DNA from: Collinsella aerofaciens
GTDB lineage: Bacteria > Actinomycetota > Coriobacteriia > Coriobacteriales > Coriobacteriaceae
Reading direction: 5' to 3'
NCBI GenBank assembly: GCA_905213325.1
Contig: CAJMHW010000027.1
Span: 1 to 28,647, forward strand
DNA: 28,647 nt
The position numbers were made by a program, and so were the translations under genes. Positions 1-11,419 of this stretch are shown here, piece after piece; the stretch's first letter is position 1; each line of letters opens with the position of its first letter. The notes beneath the pieces were generated by a model, which saw nothing but the letters and a program-made list of their open reading frames with translations, searched no databases and was not told where the DNA came from.

Positions 1-69
1 GAGGGGCCGAGTTTCCTCCTGAGCGACTCTGCTTGCAGCCGGAGCGAAAGGGGGAAATCTCGGCCCCTC
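1..69 (-). other. Long imperfect hairpin downstream of carB
   Basis: An 11-bp perfect inverted repeat (GAGGGGCCGAG at 1-11 against CTCGGCCCCTC at 59-69) continues inward with TTTCC/GGAAA after one bulged T. It encloses a loop of roughly 30 nt. It begins 24 nt past the carB stop on the minus strand. The large loop and the lack of a T-tract make a simple terminator unlikely. It may be a structured leader or small RNA of whatever lies beyond the window. The left arm starts at the first base of the window, so the stem may extend further. Confidence 0.45.
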
Positions 70-92
70 CCGCCCCGGCCGGACAGGTCACA

Positions 93-3407
<3,315 letters not shown>

Positions 3408-3408
3408 G

Positions 3409-4848
3409 TTAGTTCTCCTCGGTCTCGGTCGCGGCGGTCTCGGCGAAATTCCAGCCAGCCAGGCGGTCCTTCGCGGTGTCGATGTCCAGGTAGTTCTCCT
3501 CGCCGTCCATGAGTCGCGTAAAGGCGGTAAAGAGATAGTGAGCATCGGTGGGGCCAGGCGAGGCCTCGGGGTGGTACTGGACCGAGAAGCACGGGGCGTC
3601 GAGCAGCTGGATGCCCTCGGCGGTGCCGTCGTTGAGGTTCACGTGCGTCAGGCGAATGCGGCCAAAGCGCTCGTTCATCACGACCGGCGCGATTCCGCGG
3701 CGCACCCAGACGCGCAGATCTCCATCGGCCGCATGCTCGGTCTCGCCGCCGGAAAGCTCGGGGACAAGCTTGCCCAGGCTGGGGAACAGCAGGCCAAAGC
3801 CATGGTTTTGCGCGGTAATCTCCACGCGACGGCTTACCAGGTTCACGACCGGCTGGTTGCCACCGCGGTGACCGAATTTAAGCTTTTCCATCTGGGCGCC
3901 GCAGGCCAGGCTGATCATCTGATGGCCCAGGCAAATGCCAAAGACCGGCACCTTGCCGATCAGCTGCTGCACCTGCTCGTAGGTCTCCACCACGGCGTCG
4001 GGGTCGCCGGGGCCATTGGACAAAAAGACGCCGTCGGGATTCATGTCGAGCACCTCACTCGCGGGCGTGTCCCACGGCACGACGGTAAGGTCGCAGCCGG
4101 CGCGGACCAGCCCCTCCAGAATGCCGCGCTTCACACCGCAGTCGTAGGCGACCACTTTGTGACGGGCAGGAGCGGCAACCGCAAGCGCAAAGTCATGCGT
4201 GGCAGGCAGGTCGGCGGCCACAAACTCGTGAGGTACGGGGCAGCTTACGGTCTTGACCAGGTTCTCGCCTACCAGCGTGGGCGCTGCGGCCAGACGCTCG
4301 GCAAGCTCGTCGACGTCGAAGATCTCGGTCGAGATAATGCCCATCTTGGAACCATTGTCGCGCAGATGGCGCACCAGGGCGCGGGTGTCGACACCTTCGA
4401 TAGCGACGATGCCGTGAGCGCGCAGGTACTCCGGCACGCTGACGGCCGAGCGCCAGTTAGAAGGCGTGGCGCACATGTCGCGAACGATCATGCCGCGCAT
4501 AGCCGGAGCGCTCGCAGGGCGCACGTCGTCGCCGGGGAAGGCCGACTGGACGTCGGTCTCGTCGATACCGTAGTTGCCGATCTGCGGATAGGTCATGGTT
4601 ACGATTTGGCCGGCATAACTCGGGTCGGTCATGACCTCAAAGTAGCCCTCGAGCGAGGTGTTGAAGCAGACTTCGCCGGTCGCGGTGCCCGCGGCGCCGC
4701 ATGCACGTCCATAAAAAATGGTCCCATCCTCAAGATACAGGATGCAGGGACCGCAGGTGCCCTTGCTGGTTTTGGCCAGCATGCGCTGGCAAAGCTCGCT
4801 GGGCGCGAAGGTGCGGGCGGCAGCGCCCGCGGTATGGTTGTTCGCCAT
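3409..4848 (-). CDS. carA: Carbamoyl-phosphate synthase small (glutaminase) subunit CarA
   Basis: This is the class I glutamine amidotransferase subunit that hydrolyses glutamine and passes ammonia to CarB. The N-terminal CarA domain runs to about residue 215 and contains NTSLEGYFEVMTDPSYAGQ. The amidotransferase domain carries the nucleophile in GICLGHQ (Cys306) and the His426/Glu428 pair in QYHPEASPGPTD. At 479 residues it is about 100 longer than typical CarA. The extra length is an N-terminal extension, an insertion of about 45 residues (about 354-398) between QNHGFG and THVNLNDGT, and a C-terminal tail. The start is set by AAGGAG seven bases upstream; an ATG seven codons earlier lacks a site. 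It is the first gene of carAB. Confidence 0.97.
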   Translation of the reverse strand: MANNHTAGAAARTFAPSELCQRMLAKTSKGTCGPCILYLEDGTIFYGRACGAAGTATGEVCFNTSLEGYFEVMTDPSYAGQIVTMTYPQIGNYGIDETDVQSAFPGDDVRPASAPAMRGMIVRDMCATPSNWRSAVSVPEYLRAHGIVAIEGVDTRALVRHLRDNGSKMGIISTEIFDVDELAERLAAAPTLVGENLVKTVSCPVPHEFVAADLPATHDFALAVAAPARHKVVAYDCGVKRGILEGLVRAGCDLTVVPWDTPASEVLDMNPDGVFLSNGPGDPDAVVETYEQVQQLIGKVPVFGICLGHQMISLACGAQMEKLKFGHRGGNQPVVNLVSRRVEITAQNHGFGLLFPSLGKLVPELSGGETEHAADGDLRVWVRRGIAPVVMNERFGRIRLTHVNLNDGTAEGIQLLDAPCFSVQYHPEASPGPTDAHYLFTAFTRLMDGEENYLDIDTAKDRLAGWNFAETAATETEEN

Positions 4849-5010
4849 AATTCTCCTTCCCGGTCTCACAGGACCGGCTTAAAGGTGTGTAGTTAGGCCT
4901 CGCGGTATTGTAACCGCAAGTATGCCTCATGGCGTTAATTTCATTGAAATGTTTACGAAATGATAATTATGACTTTCTATGCATAATGATTTTTGAATCC
5001 CCCGTCCCAG
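4849..5010 (-). promoter_or_regulatory. carA upstream region with leader hairpin
   Basis: This 160-bp gap must hold the carAB promoter. It contains an AT-rich block (about 4937-4990) with several small palindromes: TTTCATTGAAA, ATAATTAT and TATGCATA. A perfect 6-bp hairpin (CCGGTC at 4860-4865, GACCGG at 4872-4877) lies directly upstream of the ribosome binding site. A TACAAT hexamer on the minus strand could serve as a -10, but I see no convincing -35. ArgR or pyrimidine control would be plausible for carAB, but the palindromes do not have the spacing of a paired ARG box, so no regulator is assigned. Confidence 0.35.
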
Positions 5011-5051
5011 AAAAATCATCCCGCGTGGTCACTTGGCTCACGCGGGATGAT
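5011..5051 (-). terminator. Intrinsic terminator after the 5058-6023 gene
   Basis: A perfect 13-bp stem (5015-5027 with 5039-5051) has an 11-nt loop. On the minus strand it is followed by five T residues and starts 7 nt past the stop of the membrane protein gene. It separates the upstream operon from carAB. Confidence 0.85.
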
Positions 5052-5057
5052 GGCGTC

Positions 5058-6023
5058 TTATTTTTTCTTGTCCTGCTCCAGCAGTTCGGACGGTGAGCGA
5101 TCGGGCTTGCCGCCGCGGAAAATCTCGCGGCCATGCAGACGATGCTCCAGGTCACGTTCGGCCTTTTCCTCGTCAATCTTGGTCTGGCTCACCACCGGGT
5201 CCTCAATCAACGACGACACCGAGTTCACCTGCTTCTGAATGCGCTCGGCGATGGTGTCATCCATACTCACGATGCGCATCTTCCAGTCGATACTCGTGGC
5301 GTTGGATGAGCTCTTGGTCCACACGAACGTCAAAATGGCGCTCTGGTGGCCCCGCGCGGGGAACATGCCAAAGAAGGAATCGTGCTGAATGTTGCTATCC
5401 TCGTCGATATAGGCGTGAACGTTATACACCACGCGGTCGATCTTATCGTTGAGCAGCGCGTTGGTCGCAAGCGCCGCGGCCTGGATCTGCCCGTTGGACA
5501 GCAGCTCGAGCTCGTTGGCAGACGATGTGTCCAACACCGTCACCTCGACCGTGCCCGTACGCTCATCGGCTTCATCGACGGTAAAGTCGAGCGGGAACTG
5601 CGTAAAGCCGTTGCCCCACTCAAGGCCGCCCTTCAGCGCCGTCGAAACGGTATCGACCGAAACGCTCTCGGACAGGTTGGCGGTATTCAGGCGACGCATC
5701 ACGCCGTAGCCAATCTGCATGCCCACGATCAGCACCAAGATGCCGATAACCACGGCCATGGCAGTCTTCGTAATGGTATGGCTCACCTGCGAACCCGAAG
5801 GATCGTCCTCGGACAGCGGGTCGATATGTTTTGCCTGGCTCGCGCGGTCCTCGCTGCGCAGCTGCGCTAGCGCCGCTTTGTCACCGCGCTTGGCCGCAGC
5901 CTCCTTCTCACGCATGCGCTCGGTACGCTTTTTGGCGAGCGTGGGATCCAAGACGCCGGATGCATCGATTTCGGAGAATAACTCCGTCACTTCTTCCGGA
6001 GTCAAAGGGTTCTTGTCAGCCAT
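5058..6023 (-). CDS. Membrane-anchored protein of unknown function
   Basis: I do not recognise the family. The 321-residue product has a charged cytoplasmic N-terminus (about 1-85) rich in Lys, Glu and Arg, consistent with a short coiled coil. One transmembrane helix follows (about 88-108, AMAVVIGILVLIVGMQIGYG), then an extracytoplasmic domain of about 150 residues with alternating polar and hydrophobic strands and no cysteines. A charged C-terminal tail ends in DKKK. The start has AGGAAG upstream and lies 19 bp past the ABC transporter stop, so the two are probably co-transcribed. It could be an accessory or quality-control partner of that exporter, but only position suggests this. A strong terminator follows directly. 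Confidence 0.8.
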   Translation of the reverse strand: MADKNPLTPEEVTELFSEIDASGVLDPTLAKKRTERMREKEAAAKRGDKAALAQLRSEDRASQAKHIDPLSEDDPSGSQVSHTITKTAMAVVIGILVLIVGMQIGYGVMRRLNTANLSESVSVDTVSTALKGGLEWGNGFTQFPLDFTVDEADERTGTVEVTVLDTSSANELELLSNGQIQAAALATNALLNDKIDRVVYNVHAYIDEDSNIQHDSFFGMFPARGHQSAILTFVWTKSSSNATSIDWKMRIVSMDDTIAERIQKQVNSVSSLIEDPVVSQTKIDEEKAERDLEHRLHGREIFRGGKPDRSPSELLEQDKKK

Positions 6024-6042
6024 AAACTTCCTGTCATATCAA

Positions 6043-7815
6043 TCAGTCGAGCTCGTGCGCACGCGCACCTTCGAACTGCATTCGATAGTAACGGGCATAG
6101 GTGCCGCCACGGGCGAGAAGCTCCTCGTGCGTGCCACGCTCCACAACGCGACCATGCTCAACGGTCGCAATCTCATCGGCATGCTTAATGGTCGAAAGAC
6201 GGTGGGCGATAATAATCGTGGTGCGGCCGCGTGCCAGCTCTTCGAGTGACTCCTGCACCGCCTCCTCGCTCTCGTTATCCAAAGCACTCGTCGCCTCGTC
6301 CAAAATCAGGATCTTGGGGTTCTTGAGAAACACACGCGCGATGGCAACGCGCTGCTTCTGTCCGCCCGAAAGACGGCTGCCGCGCTCGCCCACCACGGTG
6401 TCGTAGCCCTGCGGAAGCGACTCGATAAAGGCATCGATGTTGGCGCGACGGGCGGCCTCGGCGATCTCTTCTGCCGTGGCGCCCGGCTTGCCGTAGGCGA
6501 TGTTCTCGCCAATCGTACCGTCAAATAGATAGACATCCTGCTGCACCAGGCCGATGGCGCGGCGCAGGCTCTGCTGCGTCACATCGCGCACGTCCTGACC
6601 GTCGATGCTAATGGATCCGGTAGCCACGTCATAAAAGCGCGGCAGCAGCGAACAGGTTGTGGACTTGCCGCCGCCCGAAGGGCCAACCAAAGCGATGGTC
6701 TGCCCGGGCTTGATGGACAGGTCCATATGGTCGATAACGGGACGCTCGTCGGCATAGCCCTCGCCCAGCTCGACATCCTCGTAGTTAAAGCACACGTCGT
6801 GATACTCCACGGCGCCGGCGGTCACCTGCAGATCCGTAGCGCCCGGCTTGTCCTGGATATCCGGCGCCGTCGAGAGCACCTCGTCCATACGCTTAAAGCC
6901 GGCGATAGCCTTCTGATACGTTTCGGCCGAATTGACGAGCGTCTCGAGCGGCGTGCAGAACAGCGAAATATAGAGTGCAAAGGTCGCCATATCGACCGCC
7001 TGCAGCTGTCCCTGGGCGACCAGCCAGCCGCCCAGCAGCACCACGATCACATAGAGCACACCAGAGAGCAGGCCATACGTCGCGGTATAGACGCCCATGG
7101 CGTGATACATGTTCTCCTTGGACGAAAGATAGCGATTGTTGGAGGCGCGGAACTTGGCACGCTCGGTCTCCTCGTTGGCAAAGCTCTTGACCACGCGCAT
7201 GCCCGCCAGCGAATCCTGCAGCTGCGCATTGATGCCGCTGATCTTTTTGCGGTTGTCGCTAAAGACCTCGCGCATACGCATGTTCTGCCAAAACATGATG
7301 ACCGCAAACGCCGCCGTCACCACGGCCATGGCGAGCGCCAGCACCGGGGCGATGGTAAAGAGGATCACAAACGAGCCGATAATCTCGATACCGCAGATGA
7401 TGATCCACTCGGGTACGTGGTGCGCCGCCTCGCAGATATCGAACAGGTCGTTGACCACGCGGCTCATCATATCGCCCGAGCTGTTGCGATCGAAGTACGC
7501 AAAGCTAAAGCGCTCATACTGGTCGAACAGGTCCTCGCGCATTTTGGACTCCATACGCGCGCCCATCACGTGACCCCAATAGCTCACAAAATAGCGGCAG
7601 GCGCAGCGGACGGCATACATCAGCACCAAGCCCACCGCGATCATGCCGAGCGCCTGCATAATGGCAGCCTGACCCTGAGTAAACAGCCCACCGGTCAAAT
7701 TGCGCAGGATAATGGGGAACGCCAGGTCAATGGCGGCAAGCACCAGAGCACAAACAGTATCAGCAACAAAAAGCCCCATCTGGGGCTTGTAGTAAGAAAG
7801 AAACCTCTTCAGCAT
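6043..7815 (-). CDS. ABC exporter half-transporter, permease fused to ATPase
   Basis: This is a 590-residue fused half-transporter of the type I exporter (MsbA/LmrA-like) family, expected to work as a homodimer in the membrane. The transmembrane domain (about 15-310) shows six hydrophobic spans. The nucleotide-binding domain begins near 335 with Walker A GPSGGGKST (378-386), Q-loop around 425, signature LSGGQ (482-486), Walker B ILILDE (502-507) and H-loop His538, all intact. TTTGAGG precedes the ATG at good distance. No second half-transporter sits beside it. Substrate cannot be read from the sequence; lipid, peptide or drug export are all possible. It follows the NUDIX gene by 82 bp and precedes the single-span membrane protein by 19 bp. 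Confidence 0.93.
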   Translation of the reverse strand: MLKRFLSYYKPQMGLFVADTVCALVLAAIDLAFPIILRNLTGGLFTQGQAAIMQALGMIAVGLVLMYAVRCACRYFVSYWGHVMGARMESKMREDLFDQYERFSFAYFDRNSSGDMMSRVVNDLFDICEAAHHVPEWIIICGIEIIGSFVILFTIAPVLALAMAVVTAAFAVIMFWQNMRMREVFSDNRKKISGINAQLQDSLAGMRVVKSFANEETERAKFRASNNRYLSSKENMYHAMGVYTATYGLLSGVLYVIVVLLGGWLVAQGQLQAVDMATFALYISLFCTPLETLVNSAETYQKAIAGFKRMDEVLSTAPDIQDKPGATDLQVTAGAVEYHDVCFNYEDVELGEGYADERPVIDHMDLSIKPGQTIALVGPSGGGKSTTCSLLPRFYDVATGSISIDGQDVRDVTQQSLRRAIGLVQQDVYLFDGTIGENIAYGKPGATAEEIAEAARRANIDAFIESLPQGYDTVVGERGSRLSGGQKQRVAIARVFLKNPKILILDEATSALDNESEEAVQESLEELARGRTTIIIAHRLSTIKHADEIATVEHGRVVERGTHEELLARGGTYARYYRMQFEGARAHELD

Positions 7816-7851
7816 GTGATCCTCAAAGAAATATCAGCAACGTAAGGCCCT

Positions 7852-7880
7852 GGGACAAAGCAATCAGTAGTACTTGTCCC
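7852..7880 (-). other. Inverted repeat between NUDIX and ABC genes
   Basis: GGGACAA (7852-7858) and TTGTCCC (7874-7880) form a 7-bp stem with a 15-nt loop in the 82-bp gap. There is no T-tract, so this is at best a weak terminator or a processing site in the polycistronic message. Confidence 0.35.
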
Positions 7881-7897
7881 AAGGCTATCCCCACTCG

Positions 7898-8593
7898 TTA
7901 AAGCTCCGCGCCCCCAAGGCGGTGCGCGATGCTGTCGCAGGCAAGCGCGCCTACGACGGTCTTGGCGTCTTCGATCTTGCCGTCGAGCACGGCGTCGATC
8001 AGCTCGTGCAGCGGCACCAGGTCCACGTTGACAAACTCGTCATCATCGGGGTTGGGCGCATCAAACTCGAGCTTGGTAGCCAAGTAGATGTGGATGATCT
8101 CATCGCAAAAACCGCAGGACGTGACAATCGACGTCAAAAAGCGAATACGACCAGCCTTAAAGCCCGTCTCCTCATGCAGTTCGCGCTTGGCGCAATCGAG
8201 CGGGTCCTCGCCCGGGTCGAGCTTGCCGGCAGGAATCTCGACCGTCACGCGGTCGATGGCGGTGCGGTACTGACGCACCAGTACGATCTTGCCGCTCTCG
8301 GTCAGTGCCACAACGGCCGCCGCACCCGGATGGCGAACGATATCGCGGGCGCTGCGGTGACCGTTGGGCAGCTCAACCTCAAGACGGTGGACGTCGAGGA
8401 TCTTGCCCTTCCAGGCGCACTCCTCCGAAAGAATCTTCTCGTGCAGCTCGGCATCGTGCGGGTCGTCGTCGCCCAGCACCAGCGCCGGCTCGTCAGCGAC
8501 CTCGCCACCAGGCTCGCCCTCGGCGTGCCCATACATGCGGCTGTCCTCTTCGACGATCTGCGCGTCCACGAGCTCTTCGTTCTTCTCGTCCAT
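7898..8593 (-). CDS. NUDIX hydrolase, ADP-ribose pyrophosphatase type
   Basis: This is predicted to hydrolyse nucleoside diphosphate-X compounds, most likely ADP-ribose to AMP and ribose-5-phosphate, as in the NudF/YqkG group. The full 23-residue Nudix box is present, starting GKLDPGEDP and ending RELHEETGF, with the metal-binding REXXEE core intact. It is preceded by the VLVRQYR and EIPAGKLDPGE segments typical of ADP-ribose pyrophosphatases. An acidic N-terminal extension of about 50 residues is unusual. Two ATG codons lie three codons apart. GAGAGG is almost touching the first (8602) and well placed for the second (8593), so I use the second. The gene begins about 20 bp after purD. Confidence 0.92.
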   Translation of the reverse strand: MDEKNEELVDAQIVEEDSRMYGHAEGEPGGEVADEPALVLGDDDPHDAELHEKILSEECAWKGKILDVHRLEVELPNGHRSARDIVRHPGAAAVVALTESGKIVLVRQYRTAIDRVTVEIPAGKLDPGEDPLDCAKRELHEETGFKAGRIRFLTSIVTSCGFCDEIIHIYLATKLEFDAPNPDDDEFVNVDLVPLHELIDAVLDGKIEDAKTVVGALACDSIAHRLGGAEL

Positions 8594-8614
8594 CCGTCTC
8601 ATTCCTCTCGGATT

Positions 8615-9919
8615 TTAGGCATCCCAGGCGTCGCGGCCGCGCAGCGCGCGCAGGCCGATATCGTGACGCAGGGTCTTGCCCTCAAAATCAATCTTCTCGC
8701 AGGCCTCGTAGGCAAGGTTGCGAGCGTTCTCGAACGTGTCGCCCAGAGCGGTCACGGCAAGCACGCGGCCACCATTGGTCACGAGCTGGCCGTCCACCAC
8801 GGCGGTGCCCGCGTGGTACACGGTCACGTTCTCCATGGCCTCGGCATCGGCGATACCGGTAATGACCTTGCCTTTCTCGTAGCTGCCGGGATAACCCGCA
8901 CTCGTCAGGACAACGGCCACGGCCCACTCGTCACGCCAGTCGAGTTCAATCTGGTCGAGCTCGCAGTTGGCACAAGCCAACATGACCTCGACCAGGTCGT
9001 TCTTAAGGCGCGGCAGAACGACCTGCGTCTCGGGGTCGCCAAAGCGGGCATTGAACTCCAGCACCTTGGGGCCGGCAGGCGTGAGCATAAAGCCGCCGTA
9101 CAGGCAGCCGCGGTAGTCGATACCCTCGGCAGCGAGCTCGGCCACGGTCTGCTCCATGACCTTCACCATGGTGGCGAGCTCCTCATCGGTCACGATGGGC
9201 ACCGGGCTGTAGACGCCCATGCCACCGGTGTTGGGGCCCTTGTCGCCCTCGAGCGCACGCTTGTGGTCCTGCGAGGTGGCCATGGGGCGCACGGTCTTGC
9301 CGTCGGTAAAGGCCAGCAGCGAGCACTCGGGACCAACGAGCATCTCCTCGATGACCACGGTATTGCCGGCATCGCCAAAGGTGCCGCCAAAGCACTCGCG
9401 CACGGCCTCCTCGGCCTGATCAAGTTCGGTCGCCACGATAACGCCCTTGCCCGCGGCAAGGCCGTCGGCCTTCACGACCAGCGGGGCGCCCTGCTCGCGC
9501 ACGTAGGCGAGAGCCGAAGCCTCGTCGGTAAACGAGCCGTAGGCCGCCGTAGGGATACCGGCGCGCTCCATGAGCTGCTTGGAGAACAGCTTGGAGCCCT
9601 CCATCTGGGCGCCCTCGGCACCCGGGCCAAAGCAGGGAATACCCGCCGCGCGCACGGCGTCGGCCACGCCCGCCACGAGCGGAGCCTCGGGGCCAATTAC
9701 CACAAGTCCGCATCCGTGGCTCTGCGCAAACGCCGCCACGGCCGCAGGATCGCAGTCGTCGAGAACAACGTTCTCGCCGCAGCTCGCGGTGCCGCCGTTG
9801 CCCGGCGCAATGTAGAGCTTGCCGGCGCGCGGTGATGCTGCGAGCTTAGCTGCCAAAGCATGCTCGCGGCCGCCGCTGCCCAACAACAGGATGTCGATGG
9901 TTTGAGTGTCCGCCTTCAA
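8615..9919 (-). CDS. purD: Phosphoribosylamine-glycine ligase (GARS) PurD, TTG start
   Basis: This catalyses the second step of de novo purine synthesis: ATP, glycine and phosphoribosylamine to glycinamide ribonucleotide. The 434-residue product shows the N-terminal ILLLGSGGREHALA nucleotide-binding loop, the IAPGN segment, GPEAPLVAG, and an ATP-grasp core with VVKADGLAAGKGV and EFNARFGDPE, all as expected for a full-length enzyme. The start is a TTG: AGAGGAGG lies five bases upstream of it and the protein aligns from there. The nearest upstream ATG (10087) would lie inside purA and add 56 meaningless residues. The gene follows purA after 118 bp containing overlapping hairpins that could form an attenuator. 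The rare TTG start may lower expression. Confidence 0.96.
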   Translation of the reverse strand: MKADTQTIDILLLGSGGREHALAAKLAASPRAGKLYIAPGNGGTASCGENVVLDDCDPAAVAAFAQSHGCGLVVIGPEAPLVAGVADAVRAAGIPCFGPGAEGAQMEGSKLFSKQLMERAGIPTAAYGSFTDEASALAYVREQGAPLVVKADGLAAGKGVIVATELDQAEEAVRECFGGTFGDAGNTVVIEEMLVGPECSLLAFTDGKTVRPMATSQDHKRALEGDKGPNTGGMGVYSPVPIVTDEELATMVKVMEQTVAELAAEGIDYRGCLYGGFMLTPAGPKVLEFNARFGDPETQVVLPRLKNDLVEVMLACANCELDQIELDWRDEWAVAVVLTSAGYPGSYEKGKVITGIADAEAMENVTVYHAGTAVVDGQLVTNGGRVLAVTALGDTFENARNLAYEACEKIDFEGKTLRHDIGLRALRGRDAWDA

Positions 9920-9959
9920 GGGTGCCTCCTCTATGGATGAACGGCCCGCTCCGCGCGAG

Positions 9960-10015
9960 CCCTTTGCAAGCAAATATACCCCTCGGCCGCCCGTCCGGGC
10001 TGCAAAGGGGTATAT
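9960..10015 (-). promoter_or_regulatory. Mutually exclusive hairpins upstream of purD
   Basis: Two perfect inverted repeats share bases. ATATACCCCT (9974-9983) pairs with AGGGGTATAT (10006-10015), 10 bp, enclosing a small GCCCG/CGGGC stem. CCCTTTGCA (9960-9968) pairs with TGCAAAGGG (10001-10009), 9 bp. Both need positions 10006-10009, so an RNA from the minus strand can form only one. The first fold is followed by a short T-rich stretch and could be the purA terminator; the second would act as its antiterminator. I do not recognise a known riboswitch class here. Confidence 0.5.
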
Positions 10016-10037
10016 CGCAATAACCAAATAGTCCCGA

Positions 10038-11324
10038 TTACTTCCAGAATCGGTTGATGATCTGCTCGCGACCAGCGCCAACGCCAATGAACGTCACGCG
10101 GGTGTGTGCCAGATCCTCGATAAACGCCACGTAGTCCTGAGCCTCCTGCGGCAGCTCCTCAAAGCTGCGGCAGCCGGTGATATCGCACTTCCAACCAGGA
10201 AGCTCCTCGTAGATGGGCTTGGCGTGCTCAAAGCGCACCTGATGCTCGGGCACGCTCGTGTAGCGCTCGCCATCGACATCGTAGGCCACGCACACCTTGA
10301 TGGTGTCGAAAGCCGAAAGCACGTCGAGCTTGGTCACGGCGATGTCGGTGAGGCCGTTGACGCGCGAGGCATAGTTGGCGATAGGGCCGTCAAACCAGCC
10401 GCAACGACGACGGCGACCGGTGGTCACGCCGTACTCATAGCCCTCCTCGGTCAGCGTGTGGCCAGCCTCGGACTCATAGGAAAGCTCGGTGGGCATGGGG
10501 CCCGAACCGACGCGGGTGATATAGGCCTTCATGACGCCCAGCACGCGGTCGACATTCTTCATGCCGACGCCGGAGCCGGTAATGGCGCCGCCGGCGGTGC
10601 AGTTGGAAGACGTCACGTACGGATAGGTGCCGTGGTCGATGTCGAGTAGCGTCGCCTGGGCGCCCTCAAACAGCAGGTCCTTGCCCTCATCGATCATGTT
10701 GTTGAGCAGCAGGCTCGTCTCGGTGATGTAGGGACGCAGGCGCTCGGCCATCGGCAGGTACTCGTCGCAAATCTGGTCCACGGTGTAGGTGGGCAGGTTG
10801 TAGATGAGCTCGAGCTCGGGGTTCACGCGGGCGAGAGCGGTCTCCAGCTTGTCGCGGAACAGTGCCTCGTCCAGCATGTCCTGCATGCGCAGGCCGATGC
10901 GGGCCATCTTGTCCTGATAGCACGGACCGATGCCGCGCTTGGTGGTACCGATGTTCTTCTTGCCGAGCTTCTGCTCAAAGGCGCCATCCAGATCGATGTG
11001 GTACGGTATGATGACATGCGCGTTGCCGCTAATCTTGAGGTTCTTGGTGGTGATGCCGTCGGCCTCGAACATATCGATCTCCTCAAGGACAACCTTGGGG
11101 TTGACGACGCAGCCGTTACCGATCACCGACACGTGGTCAGAATACATGATGCCGGAGGGCACCTGGTGCAGGCCGTACTTCTTGCCGTTGACGACGATGG
11201 TGTGACCGGCGTTGTTGCCGCCCGAGTAGCGCACGACGGCATCGAAGTCGCCGGCGACCAGGTCGCAAATCTTACCCTTGCCCTCATCGCCCCACTGGGC
11301 ACCGACCAAAACGGTTGACGGCAT
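10038..11324 (-). CDS. purA: Adenylosuccinate synthetase PurA
   Basis: This converts IMP and aspartate to adenylosuccinate with GTP, the first committed step to AMP. The 428-residue length is standard. The N-terminal P-loop GAQWGDEGKGK (8-18) carries the catalytic Asp13. Other family marks include NNAGHTI, GIGPCYQDK, TTGRRRRCGWFD and a C-terminal GVGAGREQII. AAGGAG precedes the ATG at good spacing. It is the first gene after dnaB, with a candidate promoter overlapping the dnaB stop, and it precedes purD, so the two purine genes probably form one unit. Confidence 0.98.
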   Translation of the reverse strand: MPSTVLVGAQWGDEGKGKICDLVAGDFDAVVRYSGGNNAGHTIVVNGKKYGLHQVPSGIMYSDHVSVIGNGCVVNPKVVLEEIDMFEADGITTKNLKISGNAHVIIPYHIDLDGAFEQKLGKKNIGTTKRGIGPCYQDKMARIGLRMQDMLDEALFRDKLETALARVNPELELIYNLPTYTVDQICDEYLPMAERLRPYITETSLLLNNMIDEGKDLLFEGAQATLLDIDHGTYPYVTSSNCTAGGAITGSGVGMKNVDRVLGVMKAYITRVGSGPMPTELSYESEAGHTLTEEGYEYGVTTGRRRRCGWFDGPIANYASRVNGLTDIAVTKLDVLSAFDTIKVCVAYDVDGERYTSVPEHQVRFEHAKPIYEELPGWKCDITGCRSFEELPQEAQDYVAFIEDLAHTRVTFIGVGAGREQIINRFWK

Positions 11325-11390
11325 GTTTACTCCTTACATTCATGGACTGTCTACGCGCCACGCCGGCACGCAGAAGCACAAAACATTCCC

Positions 11391-11419
11391 AGTATACCCG
11401 TGCAACGGGCGCCTGTCCT
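11391..11419 (-). promoter_or_regulatory. Candidate sigma-70-type promoter for purA
   Basis: On the minus strand AGGACA (11414-11419) and TATACT (11391-11396) are separated by 17 bp. They match four of six and five of six consensus bases. The -35 overlaps the dnaB stop codon. The start site would lie near 11384, giving a leader of about 60 nt. Confidence 0.5.

Noticed and set aside
4937..4990. Paired ARG boxes upstream of carA
   Set aside because: The two 8-bp palindromes are centred 15 bp apart, not the usual 21, and match the arginine box poorly.
7874..9835. Plus-strand open frame of 653 codons opposite the NUDIX and purD genes
   Set aside because: It crosses two genuine genes and their junction on the other strand and has shadow-type composition.
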